In this document: positions 34,580 through 44,687 of the stretch, piece after piece
How positions within the stretch are numbered: the first letter of the stretch is position 1
How the letters are laid out: each line of letters opens with the position of its first letter
From: Anodontia alba
Taxonomy: Eukaryota; Mollusca; Bivalvia; Lucinida; Lucinidae
Direction of reading: 5' to 3'
DNA length: 64,000 nt
NCBI GenBank assembly: GCA_964016985.1
Contig: OZ024829.1
Span: forward strand, 66,429,197-66,493,196
Made by a program: the position numbers and the translations under genes
Notes under the pieces: model-generated
Told to the model about the DNA's origin: nothing
What the model saw: the letters and a program-made list of their open reading frames with translations, nothing else
Database searches by the model: none

Positions 34580-37431
34580 ACGAGAGGCCAATGGGCCACA
34601 ACGCTCACCTATGTTTACTGCTGTAAGTTAATCATGTCATTTACTTGTCATTCCCTATCAGCCTGTCAAGTTTCAAGGCAATGGCTTAAACAGTTTTCAA
34701 GATATCTTGCTTACAAGGTTAAAATGCTGAAATTTTCAAAGGGCCTTAAGTCAAAAAAAAAATTCATAATTTTTTCAAAAGTTAATTGGGTCATCTATTT
34801 ATCATTCCCTATCAGTACATAAAGTTTCAATACAACAGCTCAAATAGTTTTTTTTGAGATATCTTGCTGACAAGATTTCATTGCAATTTTTTGCAAAGGG
34901 GCATAACTAAAAAAGATAGCTTGTGGAAGTGATGGTGTCATGGCTTGAGATGTCTATTAAAGGCGACTATTTTGTTTGGTTATGGCAAAACTTTAAAGTA
35001 GGAAATTTGTGAAACACCAGAAGGAAAAGAAGACCATGTGATGCACCAGCAGGAAAAGACCATGTGATGCACATGCAGAGAAAGAAGACCATGTGAAGCA
35101 CCAGCAGGAAAAGAAGACCTTGTGATGTGCAAGCAGAGAAAGAAGATCCTGTGAAGAACCAGCAGGAAAAGAAGACCATGTGATGTGCAAGCAGAGAAAG
35201 AAGACCCCGTGAAGCACCAGCAGGAAAAGAAGACCATGTGATGCGCAAGCAGAGAAAGAAGACCCTGTGAAGCACCAGTAGGAAAAGAAGACCATGTGAA
35301 GCACCAGCAGGAAAAGAAGACCATGTGAAGCACCAGCAGGAAAAGAAGACCATGTGATGTGCAAGCAGAGAAAGAAGACCATGTGAATCACCAGCATGAA
35401 AAGAAGACCATGTGATGCGCAAGAATAGAAAGAAGACCCTGTGAAGCACCAGCAGGAAAAGAAGACCATGTACTGCACAAGCAGAGAAAGAAGACCCTGT
35501 GAAGCACCAGCAGGAAAAGAAGACCATGTGATGTGCAAGCAACCCTGTGAAGCACCAGCAGGAAAAGAAGACCTTGTGATGCACCAGCAGGAAAAGAAGA
35601 CCTTGTGATGCACCAGCAGGAAAAGAAGACCATGCAGAGCCTGTTTCTTATCATTTTTTAGCACTGGCAACCATTTTGTTCTGCCTAGTGGAACCGTTGT
35701 AGCAATATTTACATATTTGTGAAATTATTTTAAAATCGGGCCACTGTCCTTTTTATGTTTTTTTTTTTGTTTGTTTTTTTCTATTTTTAGCTCTGGCAAA
35801 AATTTTGTTCAGCAGAGCAGAACCATTTTAGTAATTTTGGTAAAGGGGCATAAGAGGAACATTTCTGTGAAATTAATTTTGAATCTTCCACTGGCCAAGG
35901 AGATGTCTTTTAAAGATTTTTCTTTTTTTCAGCTCTGGCGACCATTTTGTTTAGAAGAACAGAACAATTTTAGCAATTTTGGTAAATGGGCATAAGAGGA
36001 ACATTTCTGTGACATCATTTTGAAATCGGGCCACTGGCCAAGGAGATGTCATTTAAATGTTTTTTTCTATTTTTAGCTCTGGCGGCCATTTTATTCAGCT
36101 CAGTGGAACCATTACAGCAGTTTTGGTGAAAGACGATAAGAGGAACACTTCTGTGAAATTACTTAACACTAGTGCGGAGAGTCTTTTAAAGGTTTTTCTA
36201 TTTGTAGCTCTGGCTGCCATTTTGTTCAGCCAAGTGGAACCATTTTAATAATTTTGGTATATGGCCATTGGAGGAATACTTCTAGTGCAAATATTTTGAA
36301 ATCCAGCCATTGGCCAAGAATGAGACGTCTTTTGAAGATTTTTCTATTTTTAGCTCTAGTGGCCATCTTGTTCAATGGAGCAGAACCCTTGCAGCCATCT
36401 TGGACTTCCCATCGACACAAGTTTATCTCATTTCAATCCAGAAGTCATCCTGTTGCTACAGAGCAAGTTTCAGCTCAAAGGAACTGAAGGTTTGGGAAGA
36501 GATCTTGAAAACTGATTTTCAAGACGGCTGCTTTGGTGGCCATCATGAATTTTTGATCGGCTCAGTTTTTGCTAGTTGAGTCTACTAGGCACCCTATAGC
36601 TCCTCATCAAGTTTCAATTCAACTGGATTATAGAGGAGAATTGTCCAAAATATGAATTCTGAACATTTTTCCCACATAAATGAATAGGGCCCATATAAAA
36701 TGCAAGGGGAAGCAAATGTGACCTTGCAGTAAAAAGGTCAAAAGTCAACACAGGACCATTATTTTAGCAATTCTGGTAGACCTCCTTCCCTGATGGTTTG
36801 TGCAAAGATTAGGCCCAGGGCTTATTTGATTCTGGACAAGAAGAGTTTTAAATGTTTTTACCATATATGGGCATGGCGACCATTTTGGTCAATGGACCAC
36901 AACCATTTTAGCAATTTTCGTTCCCCTGCCCCAAGGAGGCTCCGCATAAAATTTGAGCAATATTGGCCTGGTGGCTTCTGAGGAGAAGTCGTTTGTAATT
37001 CTCAACATTTTTCCCATACAAATGTATGGGGCCCATACAAATGCACAGGGAAGGAAAACTGACCTCACTGTAAAAAGGTCAAACGTCAATATACGACCAT
37101 CATTTTAGCATCTTTGGTAGACCTACAGTCCCTGATGATTTGTGCAAAGATTCGGCTCCACGGCATCCTCAGTTCTGGAGAAGAAGATTTTTAAAGGTTT
37201 TTATCATATATGGGCATGGTGGCCATCTTGGTCAATGGATCGCGACCATTTTAGCAATCTTTTGTTCCACCAAGCTAAGGAGGCTCCAAATAAAATTTGA
37301 GCAAAATTGGCACAGTGGCTTCAGAGAAGAAGTCATTTGAAAAGTTAATGGATGCACGGACGCACAGATGCACAGACGATGGACAAAAAATGATCACTAT
37401 AGCTCATCCTGAGTATAGCTCAGGTGAGCTA
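34580..37431 (+). mobile_element. Pearl-like composite element C
   Basis: The head is GAGAGGCCAATGGGCC with CGCTCACCT. Two ATGGCTT..CAAGATATCTTGCT units follow, then a 29-bp minisatellite, units of about 140 bp (TTTTAGCTCTGGC), and ATGGGCATGG units. It ends with TGATCACTATAGCTCATCC and the CTCAGGTGAGCTA hairpin. The order parallels element B at 18645. Confidence 0.75.
35000..35640. repeat. 29-bp minisatellite, ~22 copies
   Basis: Units alternate between GTGAAGCACCAGCAGGAAAA and GTGATGTGCAAGCAGAGAAA types, each with AGAAGACC(A/C). Overlapping minus-strand ORFs (up to 225 codons) arise because three units (87 bp) encode 29 residues whichever frame is used. They are not genes. Confidence 0.9.
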
Positions 37432-37459
37432 ATTATATTGGTATTCCCAATGAAAAAAG

Positions 37460-37800
37460 CTGAGGGTGGATTTTCTATCAGTTCAAAATGGCATTAGCTG
37501 GTGAATTTACAATTTAGTGCTGATTTCAATGGTGACTTTGGCAGTAGGTGAAATGGGTCGTGTTGTTTGGATATGATAAGTTAGTAGAGAGGTAAAAAAA
37601 ACTGTAACAAGTCATTATAGATGGAATTTTGGCAGCGAAATATGGAAAATGGTGCCAATACTGGAGTGACAAACTGGAAGTTCTGTGGATGAGGTACAGC
37701 GAGCTGGGGGTGCTGGAATAAAATTGCTTGAATAGGCCAATAACTTGAAAATTAGCACAGAATATAGTAGAAATATGATTACCAATGTGAAATTAAACAA
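37460..37800. repeat. Dispersed repeat shared with 41870-42200
   Basis: AGTGACAAACTGGAAG and TAACTTGAAAATTAGCAC are common to both. The minus-strand reading of both contains TELPVCHS, but stops and indels argue against coding. Confidence 0.55.
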
Positions 37801-37879
37801 TTATCATATGATAATCACTGCTAAATATGGTTTACATTACTTCACTGGTTACATAGAAAATGCAATTTAACCATTTTCC

Positions 37880-38150
37880 TATTATAAGTGTATAGGACCT
37901 TTCGGTTGTCATAAAAACCAAACAAAAAGGCAGATCACTATAACTTTAGCTGTTTTTAAATTCCCCTATCCAAGCAACATTCCTACCAAATTTGGGATAA
38001 ATTGCTTCAATGGCTTTGGAGTTGTCATTTGAAAGTGTTAATGGATGGGTGGACAGATGGCTGAACAGACAGATGGGTGTATGGACCGACAGCTGGACAG
38101 ACAGCAGACAAAGAGCAATCACTGTAGTCTGTCTGACTATTTGATGATGT
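37880..38150 (+). mobile_element. Decayed pearl-like fragment
   Basis: It retains TTTGGAGTTGTCATTTGAAA, a GGTGGACAGATGG tract and GCAATCACTGTAG in place of the usual GTGATCACTATAG; the closing hairpin is degraded. Confidence 0.5.
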
Positions 38151-38177
38151 GTCTAAAATGCTGTGGTGTCAAAACAA

Positions 38178-38270
38178 TAGGTTCCTTGACACACCATACT
38201 TCCTAAAGGAGGAGTTTTATCAGGGTTAGCACAACCCTCCTTTAGGAAGTAAGGTATGTCAAGGAACCTA
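38178..38270. mobile_element. Hairpin with ~35-bp arms
   Basis: TAGGTTCCTTGACACACCAT..CTTTAGGAAG arms (38178-38213 and 38236-38270) pair with one or two mismatches. Single copy in the window. Confidence 0.75.
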
Positions 38271-38803
38271 CACTGAATGTTCTAACAGACACAACATAAA
38301 AACAAGTGTGTGTATCAGGAGAGGAGGTTTGTTCAAAGACATAATATCAGGGTATGTTATGCCTCTGTATTTATGCCTGTAAGAATTCTGAAGTTGATGG
38401 AATCTGTTAATTTGTCAGTATGAGTCTGCACTAGTCTTCAAATAGACCATTAGGAAGTTGGCATAGGCCTCCATGGGACTTTAATATGACAGCTAATTCT
38501 ACAATTCATTCTACCACAACAACTTCCATTAGAAGGCTGGTGTATCATGGCATGTGTTTGTGACAACAGGGACATCTAATCAAGGAAGTCCAAGAGAACA
38601 CAGACCTCTCTGGGTAGACTGGTACCAATCCAAGAGATGAACAGTATTCAATCCAAATTCTCTGAACAATAAAATGTTGTCTCTCTGATACCTCTCTGAC
38701 ACCTCTCTGATAAAACTCAATCTCATTCAGTCTGAGCCAGATAGAAGAAAGACTAAATAAAGGAGCTCTTTGAAAAGAAAACATGATTGGGCAAAATACT
38801 TAC
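38271..38803. other. Single-copy stretch, probable intron
   Basis: A minus-strand ORF at 38545-38784 lacks a convincing donor. Nothing else is seen. Confidence 0.4.
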
Positions 38804-38899
38804 TGTATGGAATGTCACTATGATGTCTGCCTCTACCTCTTTTGTTACAAACATGTCCATTAGACAGGGGCATGAAAGTGAGAAAGAAGGAACATTTAA
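38804..38899 (-). CDS. Putative internal coding exon, phase 0-0
   Basis: A 96-bp minus-strand segment ends in a strong donor (ACA|GTAAGT) and begins after GAGACAG. It encodes 32 residues, ending MFVTKEVEADIIVTFHT. It starts and ends in phase 0, so it could precede the exon at 26621-26827 without a shift. The acceptor has a poor pyrimidine tract and lies against a half copy of hairpin family Y, so the true start may differ. The family is not recognised. Confidence 0.42.
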
Positions 38900-38904
38900 C
38901 TGTC

Positions 38905-38998
38905 TCTGGTCAAATTCAGCAGATGACAACTACCTGATAATTTTAGAATACAGTATTAGATATTTCAAATCCTGTCAAGTTAAATCCTGTTTTTAGAT
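38905..38998. repeat. Half copy of hairpin family Y
   Basis: TTCAGCAGATGACAAC followed by TTTCAAATCCTGTC and TTAAATCCTGTTTTTAG; the right half is missing. Confidence 0.5.
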
Positions 38999-39137
38999 GG
39001 GGAGGGTGTGGGAGGGAATCAGAAAAAAGATTTTAGTGTGTCAAATATAAGTCCAAGCAGATACAGACTATGTGTTATTAGGTGTTGCCTTATCAAAATT
39101 TTAAGCACCAGTCACAAGTGCAGCAAGTAACATTGTT

Positions 39138-39195
39138 TTGTTTATTATTATTATTATTTTATTATTATAATTATTATTATTATTATCATTATTCA
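39138..39195. repeat. (TTA)n microsatellite
   Basis: About 18 near-perfect TTA units. Confidence 0.9.
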
Positions 39196-39199
39196 GAGA

Positions 39200-39284
39200 A
39201 ACTAAAACAAATATGAATTGTCTGTGTCTGTCTAGCAGACGATTCACACAAAATATCAAGCTTTACTTTCACTGAAAAATTAAA
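39200..39284. repeat. Left half of a hairpin element split by the next insertion
   Basis: TGAATTGTCTGTGTC and GACGATTCACACAAAAT form the hairpin; the right flank (GTCATCTGTTGCAG, AAGGCTTAAAAC) resumes at 40867-40912. It matches the undivided copy at 7574-7750. Confidence 0.65.
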
Positions 39285-40860
39285 ACAAGAGGGCCATGAT
39301 GGCCCTATATCGCTCACCTGAATCATGTTATACATAGCATTGCTTACAGAGATGCAGTTCAAAAGGTCATGGTGACTTTGACCATGATCTTTGCTCTCAG
39401 AGTCATCTCCTGGTCATAAGAAACATCCCTACTGTGTTTGAGGGTCCTAGCCCCAAGCATTGCCAAGTTAAAAGCTTGTTTTGTACTAGAGGTCACTGTG
39501 ACCTTGACCTTTGCCATTAGGGTCATCTACTGGTCAAGACCATCATCCCATCTAAGGTCAATGGTTCTAGCCTCAAGCACTGTTGAATTATTAGCTTTTT
39601 AGTACTAAAGGTCATGGTGACCTTGACCATGACCTTTGCCCTTGGTGTCATCTACTGGTGAGGACCATCCCTTCTAAGTTTGAGGGTCAAGCCCCACTGC
39701 CAAGTTATCAAGTTTTTTTAGTACTAAAGGTCCTGGTGATCTTGACCTTTGCCCTCAGGATCATCTACTGGTGAGGACCTACACCTCTACTGTTTGAGGG
39801 TCCCATCCTATAAGCATTGCAGAATTATAAACCTTTTTGGTACTAAAGGTCATGGTGACCTTAACCTTTGACTTAAAGATCATCTACTCTTCAGGTCCAG
39901 TTTCCCTATTAGCTTGATAGTCCTAGGCCTAATCATTGCCAATGGCTTTTTGCTCTATGTAAAACAAGTGACCCTTACCCCCCACCCACACACACCCCCA
40001 TTTGGGCAGGGCCTCTTTTCATCCCAGGGACATAATTTGGACACTCTGGTCAGAGGACTTCTAGGCAATGCTTCATACCAAATATCAAAGGCCTACGCCT
40101 TGCACTTTCAGACAAGAAGATATTTTTTTTCCTATATAAGTCTATGTAAAACATGTCGGCCCTGTGACGGGGCCATTTTTGGTCCCAGGGCTATCATTTG
40201 AACAATCTTGGAAGAGGTCCTCTAGGTAAAGCTATGACCAAATATCAAAGGCCTGGGCCTTCTGGCTTCAGATAAGAAGATTTTTGAAGGTTTTCTCTAC
40301 AGAAGTCTATGTAAAACATGTCGGTCCCAGGGCGTGGCCATTTTTGGCCCCAGGGCAATAACTTGAACAGTCTTGGTAGAGGTCCACTAGGTGAAGCTAA
40401 GTATCAAATATCAAAGGCCTGGGCCTTCTGCTTTTAGACAAGAAGATTTTTACAGTTTTTCCCTATGTGGGTCTATGTAAACAAGTGGCCCCCGGCGCGG
40501 GGCCATTTTTGACCCCAGGGCTATAACTTGAACAATTTTAGTAGAGGTCCATTAGCTGAAGCTACATACCAAATATCAAAGACCTGGGCCTTCTGGTTTC
40601 AGAAAAGAAGATATTTTAAATTTTCAGTTAAAAAATCTATTTTTAGCTCCTGTGTCCTAGATGTGCAATAGACAGAACCATTTGAATAACTTTGAAAGAG
40701 GACCAACCAAGGATCATCCCTGTGAAGTTTGGTCAAAATCCAATCAGTGATTTAGGAGTAGATGTCTTTTGAAGAAAATGTTTACAGACGCAAGCACGAC
40801 GGATGACAGAGAAAATGTGATCACAAAAGCTCACCTTGTCACTATGTAACAGGTGAGCTA
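39285..40860 (+). mobile_element. Pearl-like element E (GGGCCATGATGGCCC head)
   Basis: It starts ACAAGAGGGCCATGATGGCC with CGCTCACCTGA. The first half has units with GGTCATGGTGACCTTGACC and CATCTACTGGT; the second has ~160-bp units with CAAATATCAAAGGCCTGGGC and GTCTATGTAAAACATGTCGG. The end is GTGATCACAAAAGCTCACCTT and AACAGGTGAGCTA. It sits in the poly(A) tract of a hairpin element. Confidence 0.75.
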
Positions 40861-40914
40861 AAAAAAATAGACCGTCATCTGTTGCAGTTTTGCTTCGTAC
40901 TTTAAGGCTTAAAA

Positions 40915-41208
40915 CAGATATATGATAGGATGCCATCTTTAAAAGCAGTCCTCTGTGGCCAAGGTATAGCGCTGTTAGCACATTTTTGAAGGCAGACTGA
41001 TGATTTGACAACTTTATGAGGACTGTGCTACAGTTAGGGTGTGACAGGAAAATTGGTCTACTTGACATAGTCATGATGTCATCATCTATTGAAACTTTTG
41101 TATCTATTTGTAAAACTCTCAATTCTGAAAGCAAAATTGTAATTTCATGCTTAACATCAAATCCCTCAAACTCAGACACCTTAAGAATGTAATTTTTATG
41201 CAATGTAA
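40915..41208 (-). CDS. Candidate coding exon, 3' border uncertain
   Basis: The minus strand has a good acceptor (CTCTATTTGTTTGCAG) and then stays open for over 95 codons, with segments such as KVSEFEGFDVKHEITILLSE and RPIFLSHPNCSTVLIKLS. Composition is protein-like and differs from nearby repeats. The reading frame continues into the adjacent hairpin and pearl-like element, and no strong donor precedes them. Either the exon's donor was disturbed by the insertions or this is a chance ORF or pseudogene. The family is not recognised. Confidence 0.35.
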
Positions 41209-41339
41209 CTGCAAACAAATAGAGGTTGAAATTAATGATTTTTTATTGCTTTCAGATACACCATGTCAAAACAATGCATAATGTTTGTGGTTCTTTTTAA
41301 TATCAGTATGTCTTTTGCATAAAACGCCAGGAAAATTCA

Positions 41340-41560
41340 ACATATTTTATGGATATATTTCTAGACATTGTGAAATGTACTGGTGTTTCACTAGTAAGTC
41401 TTTCAAATTTACATCTCTTCATATATTTCCAGGCAAAGTCTCAGACAAACAAGCAATGTAATGGTGCTTCACTGAAAGGTCTTGCAAATTTATCTGTTTT
41501 GAATATATTTCCAGATAAATTCTCACTTGAATAGGTAATGTACTAATGTTCCACAGTCAT
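41340..41560. repeat. Two diverged ~100-bp units
   Basis: GATATATTTC..GACA and ATATATTTCCAG..AAATTCTCA segments repeat with TGTACTGGTGTTTCACT / TGTAATGGTGCTTCACT. Similar words recur at 49260-49400. Confidence 0.5.
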
Positions 41561-41869
41561 TTCTGACTATATGAGCCACTTGCTCTTTCACCCTTGTGGG
41601 TCATGTCATACTATGCGCTGGCCCATACCAGTGCTCACTTCTAAGTGCGTAATATTACGTTCCCTTGGAATGCCACAGGTTGAACCCTGTTTATCCATGT
41701 GGTTAATGACACAGCTGGAAGCTTGCAAACTGATTTGCTGATAGGATGTTTTTTTCCTCTTATATATTTCTTCCATTTATAATATTTTTTTATCATTTCA
41801 TTCGGCTTAAAAAAGTGAATAATATTGATACTTCAACAGAAAAATTGATGATGTGTTATATACTGTTAT
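41561..41869. other. Single-copy stretch, nothing recognised
   Basis: No supported exon or repeat. Confidence 0.4.
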
Positions 41870-43810
41870 CTATCTATTCAAAATGGCGGCTGGTGAAATA
41901 GCAATTTGGTGCATAAACGGTGACTTTAACAGTAATATCAGTGAAATAGGTTTATTTTCTGGACATAATAAATTAGTATAGGTTTCAAAATAACTGTTTC
42001 ATGTCAGTGAAGATAGGATTTCTGTGGCAAAATATAGAAAATGGTGCACATAGCAGAGTGACAAACTGGAAGCTCGGTGGGTGGGGTAACACAAGGTGAA
42101 GGTGCTGGTACAAGATCACTTGAATAGACACTGATATGCCAAATAACTTGAAAATTAGCACATAATATAGTAAAAATATGATTACTCATGCGAAATATAA
42201 TATTTTTTCAGAACTAATAAAAATCAATTTAAAAAACGAAGCCATGAAAGGCAGGGGTAGAATTTTTTTCTTTCCTCCCTATTTTAACCCAATATTAGGG
42301 GTAAATTCACAGTTTCTTTTGTCTAAAACATAACTTCTACAGAAGCAGGAGACACTAAGAAAGAGTTTTATATAGGTCTCATAAGCATATCTTTAAAAAT
42401 CGAATTTTACTGAATTTTCTTATCAAACCAGAAGTTTGATTGGTGGGGTAACACAAGGCCAAGTTGCTGGTACATAATTGCTTCAATAGGCACCAATACA
42501 CCGACTAACTGTAAAATTAGCGCACAGTAAAGAGGAAATATGATTACTACTGTGAAATATAATAATTTTTTCCATATGCATAACAATCAATTTAAAAAAC
42601 GAGGCCATCAAAGGCAGGGGTAGAAAATTTTTTTGCTATCCTTCCTATTTTTTCCCTATTTTAGGAGTAAATTCACATTTTTTTTTTCTAAAAATTAATT
42701 TCTACAGAAGCAGCAGACACTAATACCCCATTTATATGCATAAGTTTGCCCCTTGGGGCAAATTTACCCCTAGGGACAAATTTACCCCTAGGGGCAAAAT
42801 TCATCACACGAATGCATTTGCCCCTAGGGGTAAAATTTGCCCACATGGGTAAAATACCCCTGCTATTGGGTAGGGGCAAATATTTGCCCCTAGGGGTAAA
42901 TCTTGTGAATACGTTTGTAATGGTTCAAAATACATACATTTCATGTTCATTCTGCCTAATTACTTTTCTTTTTTTATCTGATATCTACCAGAACACTTGT
43001 TTTCATTTATACCTGTAATCTGGTCAAATTAAATTTTGACTGTTGCAAGTATTGTCACAAATGAATCCTGTGAAGAACCTTATTTGTGAAAAGGAATAGA
43101 GCCGATTAGAATTAGCAAGTGTGCAGGCTGATTAAGGACATGGCTGCTGTGATGTAAATTGTGTAGTTTTACCTATTACTTGACTCATGTCACAAAATCA
43201 TCAGAGTTGAGCTTTTCCATGACCCTATAATATATATGTCAGCAGTACTTGTGTGACCCAAATTATACAGCAGCAGCAAGTAATTTATTTTTTTGTATAT
43301 ATCATATCATTGTTTTCCTGTTCCTTGATAATTTCTAATAATTAGTTCTGTTACAAATTGTTTCTGTTTTTTTTTTTTTGTTGTTGTTGTTTTTTTTTTG
43401 TTTTTTTCTTTTCTTTTTTTTCTGGTCCATACAATATAGCTTTAACTGGAAAAATATAAAACATGGCTTATAAAACATTAGTTATATATCAGCATGGTAC
43501 GTGCTGAACTTGTTTGTGAGCAATATATGTGCTTTTGCTATTGCTGCTGCTACTGTTGATTATTATTGTTGTTGTTATTATTATTATTATTTAAAGTAAT
43601 GCACATTTACCCCTTCTTTCAATATCCCATATATATCCAAGTACCCACGTGGGTATTTCACAAGGAGGGGCAAATATTTACCCCTAGGGGTAAATATACC
43701 CCTAGGGGTAAACTTAATGCATATAAACGGGGCTTAAGAAAGAATGAATTTTATGTAGGTTTCATATGTCTATCTTTAAAAATCTAACTTTACTGATTCT
43801 TTTTTATCTG
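41870..43810 (+). repeat. Tandem duplication, ~360-bp unit; second copy split by a transposon
   Basis: Copy 1 (about 42060-42420) and copy 2 (about 42425-42723 plus 43735-43810) share GGTGGGGTAACACAAGG, CAATTTAAAAAACGA, AAAGGCAGGGGTAGAA and CTACAGAAGCAG. Copy 1 supplies the empty target GACACTAAGAAAG for the insertion in copy 2. A third relative is at 37460. Confidence 0.7.
42724..43734. mobile_element. PIF/Harbinger-like TIR transposon, non-autonomous
   Basis: The inverted ends CCCCATTTATATGCAT and the complement of ATGCATATAAACGGGG are flanked by TAA on both sides (42721-42723, 43735-43737). The paralogous empty site near 42355 has a single TAA, so the duplication is 3 bp, the PIF/Harbinger signature. 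The subterminal regions are packed with the palindrome CCCCTAGGGG (at least seven, some imperfect). The 1,011-bp element has no transposase. Confidence 0.8.
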
Positions 43811-43984
43811 CTGTGGGGCTAGCCAAAACTATCTCAAAACAAAAACTCTCACACCAGAAGCACCTAGTAGTCCCAACTCATAGCAGGATAAGGGTTAAAT
43901 CAGGTGATTGCAGTGCTATTACTTTGTGTGTTTCTCTGATGACTAATTAGACCAATCTTAGATCTGAACTGTCTGTTGCATATT

Positions 43985-44680
43985 GTGCAAGAAAGTTCTG
44001 ATTGAGATTCTTTGGATGATGATGCACTGGCTCTGGCATTCTGTTGTTGGCACTTCTCTCAGCATCACAGATTCTCTTTGCTTCATCCATTTGTCTGATG
44101 AGGCAGTGCCCTTTTGCTTGGTGATGTGCCATGATTTGGGAGGGGGTGGGGGGGAGGGTGGGGGGGGGGGGGGGGTATGTTAAAGTCCTTGAGGTAGGCT
44201 TTTAGTGTAACCTTGTAGCAGTTCTTCTGGCCACCCTGGGAGCAGTTTCCCAGTTTCATCAGGTATTATGCTGGTAAACTGTCCAGGTCTTGTATGCCCA
44301 TAAGAGTGTTGGCAATACTGCAGCTTAGTGGACTTTCAGCTTTGCATCCAGCCTGAATCCACTTTTATCGCAGACATTTCCATGTAGCCTGCCAAATGCT
44401 GCACTGCTTTTAGCAGTCCTGTTGTTTACTTCATCATCAATGAGCACAGGTCTTCAACTCTTGACAGATAGCTTCCCAAATATGTGAATTTATCATTTCA
44501 CTGTGATGGTGGGCTCACTGTATGGGGCAGGTTGGTGCACTACCTTTGTCTTCTTGGTGCTGATTGTGCTATTTTCCTCCCTGTTCAGGCATTTTTTGCC
44601 ATGTCCTCAGCATAGAAAAGGTCATTTATCATTTCTCACTGCACCTTGGTTTTGGCTTGCAAGCTTGCTAGGTGAACAGG
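43985..44680 (-). pseudogene. Non-LTR (LINE) reverse transcriptase, C-terminal remnant
   Basis: On the minus strand, in several frames, I read LQAKTKVQ, then DLFYAEDMAKNA, then STKKTKVVHQPAP, DDEVNNRTAKSSAAFGRLHG, and near the end SQGGQKNC and LKAYLKDFN. These fit the palm-to-thumb and C-terminal part of LINE endonuclease-reverse transcriptases. The catalytic Y-A-D-D reads YAED, and stops and frameshifts break the frame. Its 5' side abuts pearl-like element D, and a G-run interrupts its 3' part at 44139. It is not functional. Confidence 0.75.
44139..44177 (+). other. Long G-run tract, quadruplex potential
   Basis: Runs of 5, 7, 3 and about 16 G occur within 40 bases inside the LINE remnant. 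Confidence 0.7.
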
Positions 44681-44687
44681 TCTGCAA

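Noticed and set aside
34967..35670. Minus-strand ORFs of 117-225 codons rich in Cys, Phe and Ser
   Set aside because: They are different frames of the 29-bp minisatellite; no start context, splice site or homologue is seen.
41640..41720. tRNA or tRNA-derived SINE around GGTTGAACCCTG
   Set aside because: Only a B-box-like word is present; no A box, cloverleaf or tail could be drawn.
37615..42189. Similar minus-strand peptides (TELPVCHS) at 37615-37800 and 42004-42189 as a two-copy gene
   Set aside because: Both lie in a dispersed non-coding repeat with indels and no splice borders.
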